This document shows, one piece after another, positions 1-5,403 of a stretch of 5,403 nucleotides of DNA. A program made the translations under genes and the position numbers. Position 1 is the stretch's first letter; every line of letters starts with the position of its first letter. Source of the DNA: Halieaceae bacterium (GTDB taxonomy: Bacteria > Pseudomonadota > Gammaproteobacteria > Pseudomonadales > Halieaceae); the NCBI GenBank assembly GCA_002705465.1, contig PAGS01000062.1, positions 8,912 through 14,314 on the forward strand, read 5' to 3'. Below the pieces are notes generated by a model, which was not told the origin of the DNA, did not search any database, and was given only the letters and a program-made list of their open reading frames with translations.

Positions 1-492
1 AGCTGTATGACCAATATCGGTCATTTTCGTGCAGCGGGGGAACTGCTGCAGGCTCATGGAGCACCGGTGAGCACGAGGATGTGGATCTGCCCACCTACCC
101 GTATGGATGAACATCAGCTGATGGAGGAAGGTTATTTCGCGATCTTTGGTCGTGCAGGCGCGCGGACAGAGACGCCTGGGTGCTCTCTGTGCATGGGTAA
201 TCAGGCCAGAGTGGCCCCGGGCGCAACGGTCCTATCTACCTCCACTCGTAATTTCCCCAACCGTCTGGGAGAAGGCGCCAATGTGTATCTAACCTCTGCA
301 GAGTTAGCCGCAGTGGGCGCCCTGCTCGGGAAGCTCCCAACGCCAGACGAATATCAGGCCTATGCGAGCAAAATTGATTCGATGGCAGATGACATTTACC
401 GATACATGAACTTTGATCAGGTGGTCGCGTTTCAACAGCTCGCTGAAGACGGTGCACGCATTGCAGCAACGATTATCGATGAGGTCGCCTGA
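1..492 (+). CDS. acnB: Aconitate hydratase B, C-terminal part (5' end outside window)
   Basis: Aconitase B interconverts citrate and isocitrate in the TCA cycle in the cytoplasm, using a [4Fe-4S] cluster; in other bacteria it also takes part in the 2-methylcitrate pathway. The reading frame is open from base 1 and starts mid-protein (Ser-Cys-Met-Thr-Asn-Ile-Gly), so the first Met at base 7 is not the start. All three cluster cysteines are visible: Cys2 in SCMTNIGHF, and Cys61 and Cys64 in GCSLCMGNQ. Their spacing (59, then 3) equals that of E. coli AcnB Cys710/769/772. The [10 protein letters not shown] block carries two arginines (83 and 88 here) at the positions of the E. coli substrate-binding arginines. 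The tail with KLPTPDEYQ and YRYMNFDQ is typical of the AcnB C-terminus, and the TGA stop comes at the expected length. About 163 of roughly 860 residues are present. It converges on metZ. Identification is very secure; the cut is the window edge, not a mutation. Confidence 0.97.
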   Translation, partial: SCMTNIGHFRAAGELLQAHGAPVSTRMWICPPTRMDEHQLMEEGYFAIFGRAGARTETPGCSLCMGNQARVAPGATVLSTSTRNFPNRLGEGANVYLTSAELAAVGALLGKLPTPDEYQAYASKIDSMADDIYRYMNFDQVVAFQQLAEDGARIAATIIDEVA

Positions 493-541
493 GTAGGATC
501 TGGGCTTTCTGGCGTTGGTTAATCCGTCGTCAGCGGGTTGC
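493..541. other. Convergent intergenic gap between acnB and metZ
   Basis: This 49-bp gap separates the stop codons of acnB (plus strand) and metZ (minus strand). Transcription from both sides should end in or beyond it, but I see no GC-rich hairpin followed by a T-run on either strand. The best inverted pair is CAGCG (531-535) with CGCTG (547-551), a 5-bp stem with an 11-nt loop reaching into the metZ end. That is too weak to call a terminator. Confidence 0.6.
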
Positions 542-1747
542 TCAGACGCTGTGGGCAGCCGCAAAACCGCGCTCGCAGTCGGCTTGAAGGTCCTCAACGT
601 CTTCAAGACCCACTGCAATCCGGATCAGACTCTCATTAATACCCGCCTCTTCCCGCTGCTGCTCAGACAGCCGACCATGGGTGGTCGTAGCGGGGTGAAC
701 GATCGTAGTCTTCGCGTCACCGAGGTTAGCTGTGAGCGACATGAGTACCGTCGCGTCGATAAACTGCCACGCCGCTTCACGACCACCCGCCAATTCAAAT
801 GCCAGCACTCCGCCGTAGCGACGCTGTTGGCGCGACGCCAGCTCATGACCGGTATGATCAGCCAAACCACAGTAATGCACCCGCTGCACCAGAGGCTGCT
901 CCTGCAACCATGCGGCCAAGACCTGCGCGTTATCAGAGTGTGCGCGCATTCGTAGATCCAGTGTCTCCAAACCTTTCAGCATCACCCAGGCGTTGAAGGC
1001 GCTCATGGTCGGGCCACAGGAGCGATTGAATGCGACAACCGGGGCAATGAGCTCTTCCCGCCCGACCAATGCGCCACCTAACACTCTTCCTTGACCGTCG
1101 AGATACTTCGTCGCTGAGTGGGTCACAATATCCGCGCCCAGCGCTAATGGCTGCTGCAGCGCGGGCGTGCAGAAGCAATTGTCCACCGCCAGAATAGCGC
1201 CCAACTCGCGACTCAAGGTTGCAAGCTCCGCAATATCAGCGATGGCGTTCAGCGGATTTGATGGCGTCTCAAGAAACAGAAGCCGAGTTTTTGACGTGGC
1301 CGCCACGCTCCATGCATGCGCCTGAGTCAGCGAAACAAAGGTAACATCGACCCCAAAGTTTCTGAGCGTGTTGTCGAAAAGGCTCACCGTAGCGCCAAAA
1401 ACATCACGAGAGCACAATACGTGGTCTCCTGCGCGCAGGTGGGTCATGCACAGCGCAAGAATCGCTGACATGCCCGAAGCGGTCGCCACCGCACATTCAC
1501 CCTCCTCTAGCGCTGCCAGCCGCTGTTCAAAACCTCTGACAGTGGGGTTCGTGTAGCGTGAATACACATTGCCAACTTCATCGCCGGAGAATTTCGCCGC
1601 TGCATCGCTGGCGGATTCGAACAAAAAACTGGAGGAGGTAAAAATCGGCTCGCCATGCTCCAACGCACTCAAGCGCTTGATGCCTGAGCGAACAGCGCGT
1701 GTTCGCGGACCTGCTTGATCAAGCCATGTGCCGTTATCCTGAGTCAT
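542..1747 (-). CDS. metZ: O-succinylhomoserine sulfhydrylase (Cys/Met metabolism PLP enzyme)
   Basis: MetZ makes homocysteine directly from O-succinylhomoserine and sulfide, bypassing cystathionine, in methionine synthesis; it is a cytoplasmic PLP enzyme of the gamma family, usually tetrameric. The 401 residues match the usual length of about 400. Visible motifs are VYSRYTNPT (61-69, phosphate/active-site segment), ASGM (90-93), ETPSNPL (160-166), AVDN with Asp189 contacting the PLP nitrogen, HSATKY with Lys214 as the Schiff-base lysine, and LIRIAVGLED with Arg376 for the substrate carboxylate. DVFGAT (115-120) has Phe117 where cystathionine gamma-synthases have Tyr; Phe is normal in MetZ. 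Together with NLGDAKTTIVHPATTTHGR (341-359) this separates it from MetB/MetC. The ATG lies 2 nt after the purF stop (TAG-AC-ATG) with no good Shine-Dalgarno sequence, which suggests translational coupling. MetY-type O-acetylhomoserine enzymes are the main alternative, but they are longer. The acyl-donor preference is inferred from resemblance to Pseudomonas MetZ. Confidence 0.94.
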   Translation of the reverse strand: MTQDNGTWLDQAGPRTRAVRSGIKRLSALEHGEPIFTSSSFLFESASDAAAKFSGDEVGNVYSRYTNPTVRGFEQRLAALEEGECAVATASGMSAILALCMTHLRAGDHVLCSRDVFGATVSLFDNTLRNFGVDVTFVSLTQAHAWSVAATSKTRLLFLETPSNPLNAIADIAELATLSRELGAILAVDNCFCTPALQQPLALGADIVTHSATKYLDGQGRVLGGALVGREELIAPVVAFNRSCGPTMSAFNAWVMLKGLETLDLRMRAHSDNAQVLAAWLQEQPLVQRVHYCGLADHTGHELASRQQRRYGGVLAFELAGGREAAWQFIDATVLMSLTANLGDAKTTIVHPATTTHGRLSEQQREEAGINESLIRIAVGLEDVEDLQADCERGFAAAHSV

Positions 1748-1749
1748 GT

Positions 1750-3273
1750 CTAGCTGTCGTTATGTAGCCCGACGACCGCGCCATCGCTGGCCCCCAGGAA
1801 AGGACCCCTACCCTTGGCACCATCGGCGCGCGCCGCTTCAATTGATTGCAAATATTGCTCATCAATATCGCCCGCCTGATAGCGCCCGTCGAAGACCGAG
1901 GATTCAAACCCGTCAACTTCCGGGTTACCTTCGCGCGAGCACTCGATCAGATCCTCCAGGTCCTGATACACCAACCAATCGGCGCCAATCTCTTCACGAA
2001 CCTGCTCTACTGAGCGGCCATGAGCGATAAGTTCATTCGCAGCGGGCATGTCGATGCCGTAAACGTTGGGATAGCGAACCGGTGGCGCCGCGGAGGCAAA
2101 ATAGACCCGCTTGGCGCCCGCTTCCCTGGCCATCTGGATGATCTGCCCACATGTCGTTCCCCGCACAATGGAGTCATCAACAAGCAGGACTGTCTTATCC
2201 TGAAATTCAAGTGGTACAGGATTCAGTTTCTGTCGGACCGACTTCTTACGCTCGCTTTGCCCCGGCATGATAAATGTCCGGCCGATGTAACGGTTCTTCA
2301 TGAACCCTTCGCGAAATTTGACCCCCAGTTCGTATGCTAAAGACTGCCCCGCTACGCGACTGGTATCGGGTATGGGGATCACAACGTCGATATCATGCGC
2401 TGGGCGTTCCTTGAGGATCTTCTTAGCTAACGCAGCGCCCTGCCTCATTCGGGTCTTGTACACCGAAATACTGTCCATGAGTGAATCGGGCCGCGCAAAG
2501 TAAACGTGCTCGAAAATACAGGGTGTGAGCTTGGGTGAGTCGGCACACTGTTCCCGGTGCAGTTCGCCATCCTGCGTGACGCATATCGCCTCGCCCGGCA
2601 AGACATCACCCAGCAACTCATAGCCCAAGACATCAAGGGCCACACTCTCGGAGGCAACCATGTACTCGCAGCGACCGCTCTTTCCTGTACGCTGCCCTAC
2701 AACCAAAGGGCGGATACCGTTTGGATCACGGAAAGCCACCAATCCGAAGCCTGAGATCAGAGCAACCGCCGCGTAACCGCCCTCACACCGCTTATGGACG
2801 ACCCGCGTCGCATCGAACACGTCTCGGGGAGTCGGTTTTAGTTTACCCAGTCGATGTAATTCATGAGCAAACACATTCAGCAGAACCTCAGAGTCAGAGT
2901 CCGTGTTGAGGTGTCGCAAATCGGACTGGAACAGTTCTTCTGACAAAAACGCTGAGTTAGTCAGGTTGCCATTGTGGGCGAGCGCGATGCCATAGGGCGA
3001 GTTAACATAAAACGGCTGGGCCAATGCCGTGCCAGAGCTTCCTTGAGTAGGATAACGAACGTGTCCGATGCCAAATCTGCCCAGCAACTGCGCCATGTGG
3101 CTGGAGCGGAAGACATCTCGCACCAAGCCCTCGCCCTTGCGCTGCATTAACTTGCCGTCATGGCACGTCATGATCCCGGCCGCGTCCTGCCCCCTATGCT
3201 GGAGCATTGTGAGCGCATCATAAATGTCTGCCGCGACATCGCGCTCCGCAACTAAACCTACTAATCCACACAT
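1750..3273 (-). CDS. purF: Amidophosphoribosyltransferase (glutamine PRPP amidotransferase)
   Basis: PurF catalyses the first committed step of purine synthesis: PRPP plus glutamine gives 5-phosphoribosylamine. It is cytoplasmic and known for feedback inhibition by purine nucleotides. At 507 residues it is close to E. coli PurF (505). The N-terminal Ntn-type glutaminase domain (about 2-235) starts with MCGLVG, Cys2 being the nucleophile after Met removal. It also shows QHRGQDAAG (25-33), HVRYPTQGSS with Arg73, HNGNLTN with Asn102-Gly103 (oxyanion hole), and TDSDSE with Asp127. The phosphoribosyltransferase domain (about 260-480) shows IPIPDTSR (299-306), the flexible-loop segment KNRYIGRTFI (326-335), and the PRPP-binding motif VLLVDDSIVRGTT (362-374). 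There is no propeptide before Cys2, as in the E. coli type rather than the Fe-S B. subtilis type. A good Shine-Dalgarno sequence (GGAGAG) sits 5 nt before the ATG in the 14-nt gap after cvpA. metZ follows after 2 nt. No key residue is missing. Confidence 0.97.
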   Translation of the reverse strand: MCGLVGLVAERDVAADIYDALTMLQHRGQDAAGIMTCHDGKLMQRKGEGLVRDVFRSSHMAQLLGRFGIGHVRYPTQGSSGTALAQPFYVNSPYGIALAHNGNLTNSAFLSEELFQSDLRHLNTDSDSEVLLNVFAHELHRLGKLKPTPRDVFDATRVVHKRCEGGYAAVALISGFGLVAFRDPNGIRPLVVGQRTGKSGRCEYMVASESVALDVLGYELLGDVLPGEAICVTQDGELHREQCADSPKLTPCIFEHVYFARPDSLMDSISVYKTRMRQGAALAKKILKERPAHDIDVVIPIPDTSRVAGQSLAYELGVKFREGFMKNRYIGRTFIMPGQSERKKSVRQKLNPVPLEFQDKTVLLVDDSIVRGTTCGQIIQMAREAGAKRVYFASAAPPVRYPNVYGIDMPAANELIAHGRSVEQVREEIGADWLVYQDLEDLIECSREGNPEVDGFESSVFDGRYQAGDIDEQYLQSIEAARADGAKGRGPFLGASDGAVVGLHNDS

Positions 3274-3278
3274 ATCCG

Positions 3279-3284
3279 CTCTCC
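3279..3284 (-). promoter_or_regulatory. Ribosome binding site of purF
   Basis: On the minus strand GGAGAG lies 5 nt upstream of the purF ATG, inside the 14-nt gap after the cvpA TAG. It is the only strong Shine-Dalgarno sequence at a gene junction in this cluster, and it fixes the purF start so that Cys2 is the second residue. It fits independent, efficient initiation of purF. Confidence 0.75.
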
Positions 3285-3287
3285 GGA

Positions 3288-3857
3288 CTAGAGCATATCG
3301 CTGGAATCGATGGTGTCCTTAACCGCTTCAGTCGGCTCTGACTCCACAACGCGCTCAAAGTTAGCGCCAATCCAATCGGCAACCCAATTTACAGAATCCA
3401 TCAGCACCGCTGAATCAAGCAGATCTTCTTTGTTGTCGGGTAACACCGCGCGAAGAAGAATACTGATTGCGGCGATAATGATCACCCCTCTGAAGAAACC
3501 AAAAATACCGCCCAGCAGGCGATTCCCAACGTTGAACCCCGGCTGACGCATTTGTTTCGATAAAAAAGCTGCGATGACACCGAATACCAGCAAAACGGCG
3601 ATAAACGTAATACCCCAGGACACAAGATATCGCGTCGTCGGCTCAACAATAATCTGCTTGCCAAGATCTCCGATCGGATCCGCCAAGACGTTAGCCAGCA
3701 AGAAAGCGCTGACCCATCCAACGATCGATAACGCTTCACGGGCAAAGCCCCTGGCGATGCCATAAAGCGACGAGATCAGCCACACCATGAGGATGAACCA
3801 GTCAAATAAATTGAAATGCCCCACGGCAGACACAATTTGCTCTAGCCAATCCGCCAC
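3288..3857 (-). CDS. cvpA: CvpA family inner-membrane protein
   Basis: CvpA is an inner-membrane protein, first named for colicin V production, usually encoded just upstream of purF; later work links it to envelope stress and bile tolerance, but its biochemical role is unsettled. With the start used here (GTG, 189 residues) four hydrophobic segments are visible at about 17-33, 43-59, 77-99 and 116-136. The family blocks RGFAREALSIVGW (36-48) and NRLLGGIFGFFRG (112-124) are present, followed by an acidic, probably soluble tail. The start is uncertain because every candidate is GTG: 3893 (201 aa, overlapping the upstream gene by 35 nt), 3857 (one nt after the upstream stop), 3833 and 3824 (178 aa). 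E. coli and Pseudomonas CvpA begin only 4-6 residues before the conserved Asp of the first membrane segment. That favours 3824 (MGHFNLFDW) or 3833, though neither has a strong Shine-Dalgarno sequence. I chose 3857 as the first start free of overlap. Family identity is secure from motifs and position. Confidence 0.88.
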   Translation of the reverse strand: MADWLEQIVSAVGHFNLFDWFILMVWLISSLYGIARGFAREALSIVGWVSAFLLANVLADPIGDLGKQIIVEPTTRYLVSWGITFIAVLLVFGVIAAFLSKQMRQPGFNVGNRLLGGIFGFFRGVIIIAAISILLRAVLPDNKEDLLDSAVLMDSVNWVADWIGANFERVVESEPTEAVKDTIDSSDML

Positions 3858-3858
3858 G

Positions 3859-4467
3859 CTACTGCACGTACCTGAGCACTTGTGAATCCACACCCAGCAC
3901 TGAGTCGACCTCAGGCTTGATCAGTAACAACTTGCGGCGCTCCGCATTGGGTCCAATCTGTACGCGGAAGAGTTCTTCATCCACACGGGCGTATGGCGTC
4001 GAGAAAGCGGTATAACCAAGATCTGTCAGGCCCTCGACCAACTCAGTAGCGCGGGCGTCGCTTCCAACGGTGGCCACTTGTAGCACCCAAAAAACAGGTA
4101 AGCCCTCATTATCAATCAAAGGCTCTCCTGCCGGCGGGGCGTCAGAAACCAACGCCGACTCCAGATCCGCCCTCTGCGGCAAATCTACCAGATCAATGCT
4201 CTCGGCATCGATACGTGTCTCAGCATCTGCTGAGGCCTGCTCTTCTTCAGGTATCTTGGCCTGCTCGGGAAGTTTTTCGGCAACCGCCACCTCATAGGTT
4301 TCGGGCACCGCGATCGGTGAGCGGTCAATATCAGGCTTGTCGGCCATCGATTGCATGGAGATGGGGTCGCGCTGATCCGGCGTGATAAAAATGAGGGGCC
4401 AGAACACAACACCCAAGGCAACCAGCACCAGCGTGCCGACCAATCGTTGTTTCAGTATGGGGTTCAT
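3859..4467 (-). CDS. dedD: DedD-like SPOR domain protein, membrane-anchored
   Basis: SPOR domains bind glycan strands lacking stem peptides and bring proteins to the division septum; E. coli DedD, encoded between folC and cvpA, is a non-essential division protein of this kind. This 202-residue protein has a short N-terminus with positive charges (MNPILKQRLVG), one membrane segment at about 10-29 and a long acidic Glu/Ala/Asp-rich linker at about 30-120, probably disordered and periplasmic. The C-terminal SPOR domain (about 125-201) includes FWVLQVATVGSDARATEL, LGYTAF (150-155) and LFRVQIGP (166-173). This gives the topology cytoplasm - membrane - linker - septal binding domain. Its ATG overlaps the folC stop by one base (TAATG), so translational coupling with folC is likely; AGAGG 12 nt upstream is a poorly spaced Shine-Dalgarno candidate. 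The symbol rests on architecture and gene order; the linker is not conserved enough to prove orthology. Confidence 0.85.
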   Translation of the reverse strand: MNPILKQRLVGTLVLVALGVVFWPLIFITPDQRDPISMQSMADKPDIDRSPIAVPETYEVAVAEKLPEQAKIPEEEQASADAETRIDAESIDLVDLPQRADLESALVSDAPPAGEPLIDNEGLPVFWVLQVATVGSDARATELVEGLTDLGYTAFSTPYARVDEELFRVQIGPNAERRKLLLIKPEVDSVLGVDSQVLRYVQ

Positions 4468-5403
4468 TAATCCACTATGCCTCTGGCATCTTCAGTGGGG
4501 TTATCCGCGTTGAACAGCGCCATAGCCTCGGCAACAGTGAAAAACGAACCAAAAATCACAACCCGATCTGCAGCACTGCATCGATCTCTCACAGAAGGCC
4601 ATAACGTCGAAAGCCGACCTCGATCAGCGATGTTGTCAACACCAATGCAACTCGCCAGATCATCCAATGACGCCGCCCTATCTACATGGCTCAGATCGAC
4701 TAGGTTCCACTCGTCAACCACGCTGCCGGCTGCGGCTAGCATATCATGTATGGGTTTATCACCCATCACTCCAAAGATCGCTCGCGTCTTGCCAGTCACG
4801 GGAGACGCTTGAAGTCGCTGGACCAATGCCCGCACAGACTCTACGTTGTGAGCCACATCCATCAGCACATCGATATTCTGGTATTGATGCCTGCTGTGCC
4901 TGCCGGGCACACCAATGCGATTCGTCAAATCCAGTAAAGATTGCGTCAGAGCAATCACCTCTGACAACTCCAACGCCTCGACTGCGGCACCCACGTTTTG
5001 AGGGAGAAGGCCCTCACTTTCGGGTAACGAATAACGTGAACCGCTGGAGGTCACGACATACGGTGATTCCAGTATCCAGTCTTGTGATATCCAAGATACC
5101 TCCGCACCGATATCGCCAAGCCTGCGGCGCAGCGAATCGGGCGGATCGTGCTCCGCAACGACGCAGGGACGGCCGGGTCGCGCCACCCCCGCCTTTTCCA
5201 CCGCGATGAGTCCGCGATCATCGCCAAGCCAGTCCGTATGATCGAGGCCGATGCTCGTTATGATTGTGAGATCTGCATCGATGATATTGACCGCATCGAG
5301 CCGACCACCCAACCCAACCTCAAGCACCTGAACATCCACCTTATGCTCGCGAAAAATCCAAAGAGCTGCCAGAGTGGCCACCTCGAAATAGGTGAGGCTG
5401 ATG
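4467..5403 (-). CDS. folC: Dihydrofolate synthase/folylpolyglutamate synthase, C-terminal part (5' end outside window)
   Basis: FolC joins glutamate to dihydropteroate to make dihydrofolate and then extends folates with glutamate, using ATP, in the cytoplasm. The frame stays open to the right edge and begins ISLTYFEVATLAALW, matching the family's LTYFEFGTLSALW region. The GTG at 5381 is therefore an internal Val and the gene continues outside. About 311 of roughly 420 residues are present, so the N-terminal P-loop (GTNGKGS) is not in view. Visible Mur-ligase-type motifs are LEVGLGGRLDAVN (27-39), SIGLDHTDWLG (50-60), EKAG (69-72, metal/carbamyl-Lys region), the linker PGR (166-168), DVAHN (182-186) opening the C-terminal domain, and FGSFFTVAEAM (284-294). 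DHTDWLG is the form seen in bifunctional proteobacterial FolC such as E. coli, but dual activity is inferred. The TAA stop overlaps the next gene's ATG (TAATG). No defect is seen. Confidence 0.95.
   Translation of the reverse strand, partial: ISLTYFEVATLAALWIFREHKVDVQVLEVGLGGRLDAVNIIDADLTIITSIGLDHTDWLGDDRGLIAVEKAGVARPGRPCVVAEHDPPDSLRRRLGDIGAEVSWISQDWILESPYVVTSSGSRYSLPESEGLLPQNVGAAVEALELSEVIALTQSLLDLTNRIGVPGRHSRHQYQNIDVLMDVAHNVESVRALVQRLQASPVTGKTRAIFGVMGDKPIHDMLAAAGSVVDEWNLVDLSHVDRAASLDDLASCIGVDNIADRGRLSTLWPSVRDRCSAADRVVIFGSFFTVAEAMALFNADNPTEDARGIVD

Noticed and set aside
531..551. Possible terminator hairpin CAGCG/CGCTG between acnB and metZ
   Set aside because: The stem is only 5 bp with an 11-nt loop, it extends into metZ coding sequence, and no T-run follows on either strand.
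515..955. 146-codon open frame on the plus strand, antisense to the metZ 3' part
   Set aside because: It lies wholly opposite a well-supported metZ coding region apart from its first bases, has no recognisable domain or good ribosome site, and is explained by the codon pattern of the real gene.
1132..1137. Phe117 of MetZ in place of the active-site Tyr known from cystathionine gamma-synthase, as a possible loss of function
   Set aside because: The codon lies in the metZ segment for DVFGAT (near 1395-1400 rather than an outlier region); Phe at this site is what I recall in Pseudomonas MetZ, so it is a family trait and not a defect.
1746..2340. Overlapping plus-strand open frames opposite the end of purF
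   Set aside because: Their composition is that of shadow frames and the purF protein on the other strand is intact with all motifs.
4667..5209. 180-codon open frame on the plus strand, antisense to folC
   Set aside because: It is fully inside folC, is rich in Arg, Pro, His and Ser as expected for a complementary-strand shadow, and resembles no family I know.
5379..5381. GTG as the start of folC inside the window
   Set aside because: The frame continues to the edge with ISLTYFE, which matches conserved FolC sequence, so this codon is an internal Val and the gene is cut by the window.

Overview
This is a conserved housekeeping region of a gammaproteobacterium, about 99% coding and with no sign of mobile DNA. 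The minus-strand order folC - SPOR/DedD-like - cvpA - purF - metZ is one I know from Pseudomonas and related marine Gammaproteobacteria. The B-type aconitase and the O-succinylhomoserine sulfhydrylase (direct sulfhydrylation route to homocysteine) also fit that group. GC content looks moderate. I cannot name a genus from the sequence alone.

Layout: the plus strand from base 1 carries the C-terminal 163 residues of aconitase B (acnB), ending at 492. A 49-bp convergent gap (493-541) follows. The rest of the window is one compact minus-strand gene cluster. Read in its direction of transcription (right to left) it holds folC (5' end cut by the window edge), a DedD-like SPOR-domain protein, cvpA, purF and metZ. 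Junctions are very tight: a TAATG stop/start overlap (folC/dedD), about 1 nt or a short overlap (dedD/cvpA, depending on the cvpA start), 14 nt with a clear Shine-Dalgarno sequence (cvpA/purF), and 2 nt (purF/metZ). No internal promoter or terminator was recognised, so the five genes are probably co-transcribed from a promoter beyond the right edge.

Function: the cluster joins folate polyglutamylation (FolC), the first committed step of purine synthesis (PurF) and homocysteine formation for methionine (MetZ). These pathways meet in one-carbon metabolism: purine synthesis uses formyl-tetrahydrofolate, and homocysteine is methylated with methyl-tetrahydrofolate. Two membrane/envelope proteins (DedD-like and CvpA) lie between them. 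AcnB is a TCA-cycle enzyme on the opposite strand and belongs to a separate transcription unit.

All genes look intact, with the expected catalytic residues. I found no previously undescribed system here; the findings are small points about gene starts, junctions and context.
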